Shown here one piece after another: positions 6,552 to 12,633 of a stretch of 20,420 bases of DNA. A model generated the notes under the pieces. It was not told where the DNA came from, did not search any database, and was given only the letters and a program-made list of their open reading frames with translations. Where the stretch lies: the IMG/VR virus record IMGVR_UViG_3300049846_000223, positions 1 to 20,420 of that record; one strand, written 5' to 3'. Source of the stretch: a virus. Within the stretch, counting starts at the first letter, position 1; each line of letters starts with the position of its first letter. Both the position numbers and the translations under genes were made by a program.

Positions 6552-6807
6552 AGAAATCCTTGAAGAATACGGACAGGAAGTATTAGACACATACTACGAA
6601 CTGTTTCCTGATAAAGACATTACAAAGTTTGGTGATAGGTTCTGTGGCCCTGTTGGTGAATACTCTGACTTTTTGTTAGACTGTTATTATTCTACTGGTA
6701 GTAATGAACTTGAACCTATTGAACACTTTGAAAACGGAGTGTTCCGAGAGTATTATTACTACGACGAAAAAACCTCAACTGGATTTGTATTTTATAATGA
6801 ACGATAA
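6541..6807 (+). CDS. hypothetical acidic protein (88 aa)
   Basis: Start chosen at ATG 6541 (MTIEEILEEYGQEVLDTYY); ATG 6538 and GTG 6535 directly precede it in frame. Very acidic and Tyr-rich, with EYYYYDEKTSTGFVFY at the end. Overlaps its neighbours by 11 bases on each side. No family recognised. Confidence 0.7.
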   Translation: MTIEEILEEYGQEVLDTYYELFPDKDITKFGDRFCGPVGEYSDFLLDCYYSTGSNELEPIEHFENGVFREYYYYDEKTSTGFVFYNER

Positions 6808-7003
6808 TCCTACACACGAAGAAATGCTTGCTATTGCTGAACGCAGAGAATTAGCAAATAAAACTTTTGAAGAACTCACCAAAGACGAAAAGATTAAACT
6901 TGCTCTGGAAGAACTTGCTGCGATTGTAATGGGTGGACAAGATGGTGAGGAGTATTATAATTCAATCAAGTTCATCAAAGATGTATTAGAGAGTTTCAAA
7001 TGA
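6797..7003 (+). CDS. hypothetical helical protein (68 aa)
   Basis: ATG 6797 (MNDNPTHEEMLAIAERRE) gives a fully helical, charged protein (TFEELTKDEKIKLALEELAAIV). ATGA overlap with the next gene. Function unknown. Confidence 0.65.
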   Translation: MNDNPTHEEMLAIAERRELANKTFEELTKDEKIKLALEELAAIVMGGQDGEEYYNSIKFIKDVLESFK

Positions 7004-7149
7004 ACTTCACAAAACGCCAACTGGTCCTATTGACGACTGCCCTTACTCTGTTCTATGATGAGATTGCAAAGACCGCACCTGCAGAAATGAAGACAGAAGT
7101 AATGGAACTTGCACAGATGGTTCAAGATGCTTATGAGGTGATAGAATGA
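7000..7149 (+). CDS. hypothetical helical protein (49 aa)
   Basis: MNFTKRQLVLLTTALTLFYD then an acidic amphipathic helix (KTEVMELAQMVQDAYEVIE). The N-terminus is mildly hydrophobic but contains charged residues, so it is probably a helical hairpin and not a membrane anchor. ATGA overlaps on both sides. Confidence 0.65.
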   Translation: MNFTKRQLVLLTTALTLFYDEIAKTAPAEMKTEVMELAQMVQDAYEVIE

Positions 7150-7361
7150 GTCACTTTGTAAAGAACCCTGATGAGATTGTTCTGGAAGATGTGAAGATGA
7201 TTCACTTTGAAACGATGGAAGAAGGCCGTGCCGTATGGTTGGGTATTTACCTGAATGATGGGAAGATGTATCATATGAACATCGGTGGTGAGAATCTTTA
7301 TGTGAACTATTCTTATGAAGGTAATGACCCTAACATCACTGAATGGGAAAAACTAAAATGA
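7146..7361 (+). CDS. hypothetical protein (71 aa)
   Basis: All-beta small protein: EIVLEDVKMIHFETMEEGRA, then AVWLGIYLNDGKMYHMNI and YVNYSYEG. Acidic. Overlaps its neighbours by 4 bases. Function unknown. Confidence 0.7.
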   Translation: MSHFVKNPDEIVLEDVKMIHFETMEEGRAVWLGIYLNDGKMYHMNIGGENLYVNYSYEGNDPNITEWEKLK

Positions 7362-7705
7362 GATTTGAAAACCAAACAAAACTTGAACTCTTCCTTGATG
7401 GTTTCCATAACTTCTGGAACTGTCTGGATTGTTATAATGATGGTGATACTTGGGGATACGATGAGTTCTGGGAAGGATTAAATCTTGGTTATTACCAACA
7501 ATACATCTGGGACTATGATGACCCATACAATCTCACTATTTCACCAGAAAGAAAGTTGAGGTTGGACCAAAAACCACCAGTCATTTATGTTTCAGAAGAG
7601 GCATATGATGCTCTGGTAGAAGCAATCAATAAACCACCAGAGTATAATGAAAAGATTGCTAGAGTATTAAGTCGTAAAGCACCTTGGGATGAAGAGAATG
7701 ACTAA
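7358..7705 (+). CDS. hypothetical protein with TacA/DUF1778-like C-terminus (115 aa)
   Basis: Residues 1-70 are Trp/Asp/Tyr-rich (FWNCLDCYNDGDTWGYDEFW) and unfamiliar. The C-terminal 40 residues (VSEEAYDALVEAINKPPEYN..LSRKAPWDE) resemble the end of DUF1778/TacA-type antitoxins, where a helix and a 'pP..n..l..ll.r.apw' tail contact the acetyltransferase toxin. The ribbon-helix-helix DNA-binding part usual in TacA is absent. This could be an anti-toxin decoy that neutralises a host toxin, or chance similarity. ATGA overlap upstream, 8-base overlap downstream. Confidence 0.6.
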   Translation: MRFENQTKLELFLDGFHNFWNCLDCYNDGDTWGYDEFWEGLNLGYYQQYIWDYDDPYNLTISPERKLRLDQKPPVIYVSEEAYDALVEAINKPPEYNEKIARVLSRKAPWDEEND

Positions 7706-7898
7706 AAGTATTATCATCTTCTTTGTTGGTCTTTCCTTCCTTGCACTTATCTTGAATGGTGCTGCAAACTGGGTAGAAAGCAAACCATCACCACCAGAAC
7801 GAAAGTTTGATGTGGTAGATACTTATCGGGGATGTAATGTAGTAAGATACACTCCTGATTATTCTGCAAAGTTTGCTTATTTCCTCGATTGTAAATGA
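7698..7898 (+). CDS. small secreted or membrane-anchored protein (66 aa)
   Basis: Residues 4-22 (SIIIFFVGLSFLALILNGAA) form a signal anchor. The rest (SPPERKFDVVDTYRGCNVVRY..) has two Cys near 44 and 65 that could pair in the periplasm. ATG 7698 is chosen; ATG 7689 adds three residues. The juxtamembrane PPERK string also occurs in the 9134 product. ATGA overlap with the next gene. Confidence 0.65.
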   Translation: MTKSIIIFFVGLSFLALILNGAANWVESKPSPPERKFDVVDTYRGCNVVRYTPDYSAKFAYFLDCK

Positions 7899-8068
7899 AC
7901 GAGAAATCTAAAATCTTCTACAACATCTGGTGCTGTGCATATCAACGCAGAGGACTATATAAAGGAACAGATAGGGAACACAGAGAGCACGAAACTGTTC
8001 GTATGTGCCTTGACATGAAAGACGTGATGTTCTATCGTTTTGATACTGAAAAACCCAGATATGTATAG
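7895..8068 (+). CDS. hypothetical basic protein (57 aa)
   Basis: MNEKSKIFYNIWCCAYQRRG.. has a CC pair, many Arg/His, and ends EKPRYV. ATGA-coupled to the upstream membrane protein. No family recognised. Confidence 0.55.
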   Translation: MNEKSKIFYNIWCCAYQRRGLYKGTDREHREHETVRMCLDMKDVMFYRFDTEKPRYV

Positions 8069-8426
8069 TAGAGTAGTACCAGGAACATCAAAAAGAAAAA
8101 CCAAAATGAATTGGTTTGATTATTGGATCATGCACTGCTGGATTACTGGTTGGCAGAGTATGAGATCATCATTCCGTAACTGGTCTGATCTGATGACTGG
8201 TAACTGGAAAGATTATGGACTTATGTTCTATGATGATCCTTATGAAGAATGTCGTGATTGTTTCTGGACATATCTTGGTGAGGATGACACTCTACCAAAA
8301 GAGTTTCTAGAACATCTACAACAACTCGTTGAAGATATTGAAACTGGTAAAGAGAAAGTCATTCCGATGGATGAACTTCTTATCAAACGAATGAAGGATC
8401 TTGTAGAAGATGTGGAGGTGGACTGA
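8061..8426 (+). CDS. hypothetical protein (121 aa, or 106 aa from 8106)
   Basis: ATG 8061 overlaps the previous stop; ATG 8106 (MNWFDYWIMHCWITGWQSM) starts exactly at the compact conserved-looking core and may be the true start. The core is Trp-rich (FRNWSDLMTGNWKDYGLMFY, ECRDCFWTYLGEDD), followed by an acidic helix. It resembles a cyanophage protein of about 105 aa without known function. TGATG overlap with the next gene. Confidence 0.65.
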   Translation: MYSRVVPGTSKRKTKMNWFDYWIMHCWITGWQSMRSSFRNWSDLMTGNWKDYGLMFYDDPYEECRDCFWTYLGEDDTLPKEFLEHLQQLVEDIETGKEKVIPMDELLIKRMKDLVEDVEVD

Positions 8427-8812
8427 TGGGAATGTTCGACTACGTTCGTTCTTCTTATGACTTAGGAGAACACTTCACCAACACCAGATGTCAGACAAAA
8501 GATATTGATAATACGATGACCGATTATTGGTTATCTCCATCTGGGCAATTTTATTTGATTGATTACTCTCATACTGCTGACTTTGTAGAACTCAAGGAAG
8601 GTGATGAGGGCTATAATGCTGAAGTGGCACTTTTTAACTTTACATGGATACCTAATGGCACTCATGGTAAAGTCCGACCATGGTATATAACAAAATATAT
8701 CTCAATATACCCAGAAGAATGGAAAGGTAAGTGGGAAGATTGGCCTACCTTGAAACTACACTTTAAGTATGGTAAACTGATGGACTATGAGGACATTACA
8801 GGACAACGATGA
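8426..8812 (+). CDS. hypothetical protein (128 aa)
   Basis: Strong GGAGG ribosome site 8 bases before the ATG and a TGATG junction. Begins MGMFDYVRSSYDLGEHFTN, a start I recall in widespread phage hypothetical proteins. The body is beta-rich (DYWLSPSGQFYLIDYSHTAD, LKLHFKYGKLMDYEDI). Function unknown. Confidence 0.75.
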   Translation: MGMFDYVRSSYDLGEHFTNTRCQTKDIDNTMTDYWLSPSGQFYLIDYSHTADFVELKEGDEGYNAEVALFNFTWIPNGTHGKVRPWYITKYISIYPEEWKGKWEDWPTLKLHFKYGKLMDYEDITGQR

Positions 8813-8973
8813 AACTTTTTAGTAAATCATTATCTGTACCAAGTGAATATAAATGTCAGTATTGTGATATAACAAAACCGTTGAACAGTGATCACTTTCA
8901 GGTTGTCAAAAAGTTCAAGTTCGGTTATTCTACTGTTTGCAACGAGTGTAACAAACCAAAACCAAAGGAGTGA
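8809..8973 (+). CDS. small zinc-ribbon-like protein (54 aa)
   Basis: Two Cys pairs, CQYC and CNEC, about 30 residues apart make a plausible four-Cys zinc ribbon, similar to the N-terminal knuckles of the endonuclease VII-type protein at 14159 (where C-x2-C is followed by 'F' and 'C..C'). No catalytic residues are present. It may be a stand-alone nucleic-acid-binding knuckle or a remnant of an endonuclease VII-like gene. Confidence 0.65.
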   Translation: MKLFSKSLSVPSEYKCQYCDITKPLNSDHFQVVKKFKFGYSTVCNECNKPKPKE

Positions 8974-8976
8974 GTT

Positions 8977-9147
8977 ATGAACACTACTGATTTCCCTTAT
9001 GCTTCGTTTCCAATTCGGTTAGAGTTTAAGGAAGGTAAGACTTCTAGAGTTTGTTACTTTCAAGACAAGACACATTTGAATAAGTATCTCATCCGACACA
9101 ATATTAACAAGAAAACTGCAGATATTCGATATAATGAAGAAACCTAA
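8977..9147 (+). CDS. hypothetical basic protein (56 aa)
   Basis: AAAGGAG 6 bases before the ATG fixes the start. MNTTDFPYASFPIRLEFKEG.. then CYFQDKTHLNKYLIRHNINKK: a small basic alpha/beta protein, possibly nucleic-acid binding by charge only. Overlaps the next gene by 14 bases. Confidence 0.65.
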   Translation: MNTTDFPYASFPIRLEFKEGKTSRVCYFQDKTHLNKYLIRHNINKKTADIRYNEET

Positions 9148-9400
9148 AAACTGGTGGTATGTGTGGAGCAAGGCTCTTGGGGAGAAGGCATCATCGTGCA
9201 ATAAAACATCCGATAAGGTTGCAGTTGTTCGTACCATCATCTTTGCAACCTATTTGATTACCAACTGCTTCATCGTGGCAGGAGTGTTGAGACAGTGGAA
9301 TCGAAATACTGCGGTGCATGTGTATATTGATTCTTCAGAGATTCGACCTTATTTGACACCACCAGAACGTAAAGTAAATAAACCTTTAGAGTTTGAATAA
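9134..9400 (+). CDS. single-pass membrane protein (88 aa)
   Basis: Residues about 30-52 (VVRTIIFATYLITNCFIVAG) form one membrane helix after a basic N-terminus (MKKPKNWWYVWSKALG), predicting N-in topology. The C-terminus ends with TPPERKVNKPLEFE, sharing PPERK with the 7698 product. It immediately precedes the glycosyltransferase (TAATG overlap) and could anchor or regulate envelope modification, but that is guesswork. Confidence 0.65.
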   Translation: MKKPKNWWYVWSKALGEKASSCNKTSDKVAVVRTIIFATYLITNCFIVAGVLRQWNRNTAVHVYIDSSEIRPYLTPPERKVNKPLEFE

Positions 9401-10950
9401 TGACCGCAACGATTGGAATATCTTTATATCAAAAACCGATTCAATATGTAAGGAAATGTATTGAGAGTGCATTAGATCAAACAGCAGATGTTCGGATCAT
9501 TCTAAGAACTGATGGGCCTAATGCTTGCGATAATGTAACTCTAACCTTTCTGAAAGAACTGGATAGGTCAATAAGTAACTTCACATTTATTGAAGGTAAG
9601 ATTAACTATGGAATCTATGGATCTTATCGTGAAATATTCAAAAATGTAACGACAGATAATCTATGTCAGTTAGATGCTGATGACTATCTACATCCAGAAG
9701 CAATCGAAACGTGTGAGAGAGTATTAAACTCTCATCCAGAGTATTCTATGGTTTACACTGATTGTATGGAGGTTGATAGTGAAGGAAAAGAACTGAAGTT
9801 GTGTGAGAAACAACTGATACGATTTACACCAGAAAATCTTGTTGCTGAGTTTATGACTTATCATCTTCGGTTGATAAGAACTCGGGTATATAATGCTGTC
9901 GGTGGATATGATGAGACTCTAAAATATGGTGGAGATTATGATCTATCTCTTCGTATATCTGAGATTGGTATGGAACAAAACATAGGATATATTCCACTGC
10001 CTTTATATTATTACCGAAGAGATGAGAACTGCCACTCACTCACTGATGGCATCATCGACTCAAATCTTGATTGCTATACTGCAAAGAAGAACCACTTTAA
10101 GAGAACAGGAAACGTTGAAAAAGTAAAAGTTATTCCCAATAAAGATTTCAGTCAGTTTATATTTGCTCCCAAGATTTCTTCAGAAGAATATAATAAACTT
10201 GATGTAATGAAGTCGCAACCAATCGTATTGACTGGGATGCATCGTTCCTTTACATCTTTGACATCTAATATTCTAACTGAACTTGGAATCTACATGGGTG
10301 AGAGTATACTTGAACCTGATGAGTTTAACCCTGAAGGATACTTTGAGAATGTAGATTTCTTACACTTTGACAGAACATTATGCAACTTCTGTATGGATAA
10401 TGAGAACTCATTTCCTGATTGGGGATGGAGTCCTGATGCAAAGATGGATGCAGATAGAGTCAAAGAGTTTGAAGAGTATGCAAAGAATTTAATCTATGAT
10501 CGTAGAAGGTTGAGAGTCTGGGGATGGAAAGATCCTCGTACTTCTTTACTGTTAAACTTCTGGGATCCTATCATCCCTCATGCAAAATATATCTTTGTTT
10601 ATCGTCATCCCGCAGAAGTATTTGCATCTGTAAGTAATCTTAAGGGCATAGAACTATTCCAACAAAATCCAGAATACATCGAAAAGTGCTGGCAAGATCA
10701 TAATCGAAACATCGTAGAGTTTGCATCAAAGAACAGAGATCGTTGCCTGGTTATTAACACCAACAATCTCATCAAGAATCCAAATGCAATCAAACCACTC
10801 TTAACTGATAAGTTTGGATTGTACATTTATGATGAAAACCTTGAAAATCTTGTGGTTTCTGATCACATTCGATCCGAGGGAGATGCTGAGTTATCATTAG
10901 AAACTGTGAGCATTTATGATCAATTAGAGCAAATGAATGAGTTATTCTAA
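9400..10950 (+). CDS. GT2 glycosyltransferase fused to sulfotransferase-like domain (516 aa)
   Basis: The largest gene in the window. Residues 1-230 are a GT-A family 2 glycosyltransferase: ATIGISLYQKPIQYVRKCIE strand-helix start, RTDGP, the metal-binding DAD at 92-94 (LCQLDADDYLHPEA), and GGYDETLKYGGDYDL, the usual acceptor-loop region. Residues about 275-510 look like a P-loop sulfotransferase: TGMHRSFTSL at 278 onward as the 5'-phosphosulfate loop, WGWKDPR at about 374-380, and VYRHPAEVFASVSN at 400 onward as the 3'-phosphate-binding strand. Together they suggest transfer of a sugar and then a sulfate onto a glycan, needing host nucleotide-sugar and PAPS. Target unknown (virion protein, host surface polysaccharide or DNA). 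It ends in the late box CTAAATA. Confidence 0.8.
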   Translation: MTATIGISLYQKPIQYVRKCIESALDQTADVRIILRTDGPNACDNVTLTFLKELDRSISNFTFIEGKINYGIYGSYREIFKNVTTDNLCQLDADDYLHPEAIETCERVLNSHPEYSMVYTDCMEVDSEGKELKLCEKQLIRFTPENLVAEFMTYHLRLIRTRVYNAVGGYDETLKYGGDYDLSLRISEIGMEQNIGYIPLPLYYYRRDENCHSLTDGIIDSNLDCYTAKKNHFKRTGNVEKVKVIPNKDFSQFIFAPKISSEEYNKLDVMKSQPIVLTGMHRSFTSLTSNILTELGIYMGESILEPDEFNPEGYFENVDFLHFDRTLCNFCMDNENSFPDWGWSPDAKMDADRVKEFEEYAKNLIYDRRRLRVWGWKDPRTSLLLNFWDPIIPHAKYIFVYRHPAEVFASVSNLKGIELFQQNPEYIEKCWQDHNRNIVEFASKNRDRCLVINTNNLIKNPNAIKPLLTDKFGLYIYDENLENLVVSDHIRSEGDAELSLETVSIYDQLEQMNELF

Positions 10951-10953
10951 ATA
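10947..10953 (+). promoter_or_regulatory. late promoter box (TCTAAATA) overlapping stop codon
   Basis: TCTAAATA matches the T4 late box in 7 of 8 positions and sits 18 bases before the ATG at 10972, spaced as expected. Its TAA is also the stop of the glycosyltransferase. Confidence 0.55.
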
Positions 10954-10971
10954 ATCAAAAAGATAGAAAAG

Positions 10972-11190
10972 ATGAAAACTTTTAGACAATTTTGTGAACA
11001 AGTTGTGGGCGGAAGAATGCAATCTGCAACACCACAACAAACTGCTCAACAAAGGTCTCAAAGTGTCAAGAGAGCAACAACAATTAATCGTCAGTTAAGA
11101 ACGAGATCTCGTGATGAACTTGATGCACATCAAGCAAACATGAGAACTCTACTGAAAAAGAGTGAAGAAGACATCAGAGGTTCTCACTGA
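10972..11190 (+). CDS. putative capsid internal protein with T4-like targeting N-terminus (72 aa)
   Basis: Begins MKTFRQFCEQ, close to the capsid-targeting sequence of T4 internal proteins (MKTYQEFIAE, from memory), which directs them into the prohead core before cleavage by the gp21 protease. The remainder is Gln/Arg/Thr-rich and basic (ATPQQTAQQRSQSVKRATTI). A late promoter lies directly upstream. Inference: a protein packaged with the DNA and injected into the host. The parallel with the 11667 gene strengthens the case. Confidence 0.65.
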   Translation: MKTFRQFCEQVVGGRMQSATPQQTAQQRSQSVKRATTINRQLRTRSRDELDAHQANMRTLLKKSEEDIRGSH

Positions 11191-11192
11191 TA

Positions 11193-11226
11193 AAAGTTAC
11201 TCACCTCGAAAGTGTACCTATAATGT
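11193..11226 (+). promoter_or_regulatory. 34-bp promoter cassette, copy 2 (CTCG type, perfect TATAAT)
   Basis: Same blocks as the other copies but with TATAAT at 11219-11224, the sigma70 consensus, which supports reading the TATAGT of the other copies as a -10. Followed by GTA, so no start codon is formed; the gene starts at 11243. Confidence 0.75.
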
Positions 11227-11242
11227 AAGCACGAAACCACTT

Positions 11243-11383
11243 ATGAACGACGATCTCTGGTCCGAAATCCAAGATGCTCCTGGTGAGATCTTTGATCTCC
11301 CAGAGATGAAAGGATGGGATGATGATATTGATATGGATGATCTTTCATTCACTGAAAACTTTAATTCTGAATTTGACTTTTGA
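11243..11383 (+). CDS. very acidic small protein (46 aa)
   Basis: ATG 11243 is preferred over the longer frame from 11162, which would run through the promoter. The product has 11 Asp and 5 Glu among 46 residues with a single Lys (MNDDLWSEIQD..., WDDDIDMDDLSF). Such charge is typical of DNA-mimic or polymerase-binding phage proteins, but no family is recognised. First gene after cassette copy 2. Confidence 0.65.
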   Translation: MNDDLWSEIQDAPGEIFDLPEMKGWDDDIDMDDLSFTENFNSEFDF

Positions 11384-11388
11384 TTCTA

Positions 11389-11592
11389 ATGACTGACACT
11401 GTAAATGTTCTGCCTCACATCAAAGAACTTCGTGAGACTTGGAGGAAACAAGATTTCACCTTCACTCGTGAGCAACAAGAACAATACGATCTCTTGATTA
11501 CTGCTCGTCGTGAACGTGTAAAATACTTTTACGATAATGATATGGTATGTAAGATTAGTAAATCTGCACAAGATAAACTAAAAGAAGATTGA
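11389..11592 (+). CDS. hypothetical helical protein (67 aa)
   Basis: ATG 11389 starts 5 bases after the previous stop. MTDTVNVLPHIKELRETWRK, then REQQEQYDLLITARRERVKY: two charged helices. It resembles a small cyanophage protein seen elsewhere, function unknown. A strong hairpin terminator follows. Confidence 0.7.
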   Translation: MTDTVNVLPHIKELRETWRKQDFTFTREQQEQYDLLITARRERVKYFYDNDMVCKISKSAQDKLKED

Positions 11593-11598
11593 TGCTCG

Positions 11599-11626
11599 GG
11601 GTGGTCGGTTGAAATACTGACCACCC
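11599..11626 (+). terminator. terminator hairpin after early operon
   Basis: An 11-bp stem with one G-T pair, GGGTGGTCGGT (11599-11609) against ACTGACCACCC (11616-11626), 6-base loop, followed by TCTCTT. It separates the copy-2 operon from the late gene at 11667. Confidence 0.75.
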
Positions 11627-11633
11627 TCTCTTG

Positions 11634-11640
11634 CTAAATA
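11634..11640 (+). promoter_or_regulatory. late promoter box (CTAAATA)
   Basis: CTAAATAC 26 bases before the ATG at 11667, right after the terminator. Same core as the box at 10947-10953. Confidence 0.55.
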
Positions 11641-11666
11641 CCTGAAAAGGGTTTAGTGTAGAGAAA

Positions 11667-12323
11667 ATGAAAACTTTCCAAGAGTTCATGGTTTTTTGTG
11701 AAGAAGTTGAAGATAAATCTAAAGCACTTGGATATGCTGCAACTATTAGGCGTGCTCGTCCTGGTGGAAGAGTAGGTGCAGAACGTAAGAAATCAACACC
11801 TGAAAAACGCAGAATGAAGGCAGTGGGTGGTGGAAAAATGGCACCCGTAGAATATAAACCCCGCAAAGATATTGGAACTCAACGTCAGGCATCTACAAGA
11901 GTTCAGCAACCAACTCAGGAAAGAGGTTCTGCAAGAGAAAGACAATTAGCAGCAGCAAAGGAAGAAAGAAGAAAAGCAGCACAAGCAAGAATTGCAGCAA
12001 AGAAAGCAGGTGCAAAACCTGAAGCAAAGAAAACAACATCTAAAGAAGCAGAGAAGACTGCAACTAAATTACTTGCTAAGAAGAAAGCAGAAACACCAAA
12101 ACCAGCAGCAAAACCACGTAGAGAGTGGAAACATGAGACTGGTGGTGGTATGACTCGTGCAGAGAGAGATAAAGCACGCAACAAAGAAAAGGGTGAAGCA
12201 CTCAAGAAGAGAAAGGCAGAACTGATTAAGGATTTCACTGAAAAGCATGGCAGAGCGCCTAAAGGAAAAGAGAGAACTAAACTGCTTGGTTTAGCACATG
12301 GGACTGTAAAGGCAGGAGTTTGA
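11667..12323 (+). CDS. putative capsid internal protein, Lys/Ala-rich, T4-like targeting N-terminus (218 aa)
   Basis: Begins MKTFQEFMVFCEE; the first seven residues differ from T4's MKTYQEF only by F for Y. The body is extremely basic and low-complexity (KAAQARIAAKKAGAKPEAKK, TKLLAKKKAETPKPAAKPRR), similar in composition to histone H1 tails, and ends with a helix rich in Lys. This fits a DNA-condensing internal protein packaged in the head and possibly injected. A terminator and late box upstream make it a separate late gene among early ones. No catalytic motif is visible. A prohead-protease site near CEE is possible but does not match the T4 consensus exactly. Confidence 0.7.
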   Translation: MKTFQEFMVFCEEVEDKSKALGYAATIRRARPGGRVGAERKKSTPEKRRMKAVGGGKMAPVEYKPRKDIGTQRQASTRVQQPTQERGSARERQLAAAKEERRKAAQARIAAKKAGAKPEAKKTTSKEAEKTATKLLAKKKAETPKPAAKPRREWKHETGGGMTRAERDKARNKEKGEALKKRKAELIKDFTEKHGRAPKGKERTKLLGLAHGTVKAGV

Positions 12324-12356
12324 GAATTACTCACCTCCAAAGTGTACCTATAATAT
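12323..12356 (+). promoter_or_regulatory. 34-bp promoter cassette, copy 3 (CTCC type, TATAAT)
   Basis: Starts AGAATTAC instead of AAAGTTAC, so the outer left end varies. TATAAT at 12349-12354. It begins on the last base of the upstream TGA. No ATG is formed; the gene starts 38 bases further on, the longest leader apart from copy 8. Confidence 0.75.
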
Positions 12357-12393
12357 AATTGCATCAGACCCCTCTAAAATCGTCTGTAACACC

Positions 12394-12591
12394 ATGAAAA
12401 CTGTGACTATGCCTGTTACTACCCTTGAAACTATTATTGAGGGTTTGCAGAGTGCTGTGAACATATGCTATAATGTTGATAGTCAATCCGATGATGGTGA
12501 GAAATCTTATCCCTTTGCGGCAGGATATTCTCGATCCACGATGGAATGTGTTATTCAAGATCTTCAACGTTTGAAAGATAACAGCAATTAA
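12394..12591 (+). CDS. hypothetical protein (65 aa)
   Basis: MKTVTMPVTTLETIIEGLQS.. then SYPFAAGYSRSTMECVIQDL: two helices joined by a polar loop. No ribosome site before the ATG. Its stop TAA (12589-12591) overlaps cassette copy 4. Function unknown. Confidence 0.7.
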   Translation: MKTVTMPVTTLETIIEGLQSAVNICYNVDSQSDDGEKSYPFAAGYSRSTMECVIQDLQRLKDNSN

Positions 12592-12623
12592 AGTTACTCA
12601 CCTCGAAAGTGTACCTATAGTAT
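12590..12623 (+). promoter_or_regulatory. 34-bp promoter cassette, copy 4 (CTCG type, ATG inside)
   Basis: Base 35 is G, so TATAGTATG carries an ATG (12622-12624) in frame with the helicase. The helicase's more probable start is 12634, about 6 bases downstream of the expected transcription start. Confidence 0.8.
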
Positions 12624-12633
12624 GACCGCAAAT

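Noticed and set aside
11162-11242. Longer start for the acidic gene at 11243
   Set aside because: It would translate through the promoter cassette and lies upstream of the predicted transcription start.
11915-12364. 149-codon minus-strand frame over the Lys/Ala-rich gene
   Set aside because: Low-complexity Ala/Ser/Leu product arising from AAG/GCA-rich plus-strand codons.
12611-12624. T7-type single-subunit polymerase promoter (CTATAG resembles the T7 start)
   Set aside because: Two copies have CTATAAT, which removes the initiating G; no phage RNA polymerase gene is seen, and the same TATAGT occurs in a perfect sigma70 promoter at 20267-20295. Kept only as an alternative to explain the ATG overlap.
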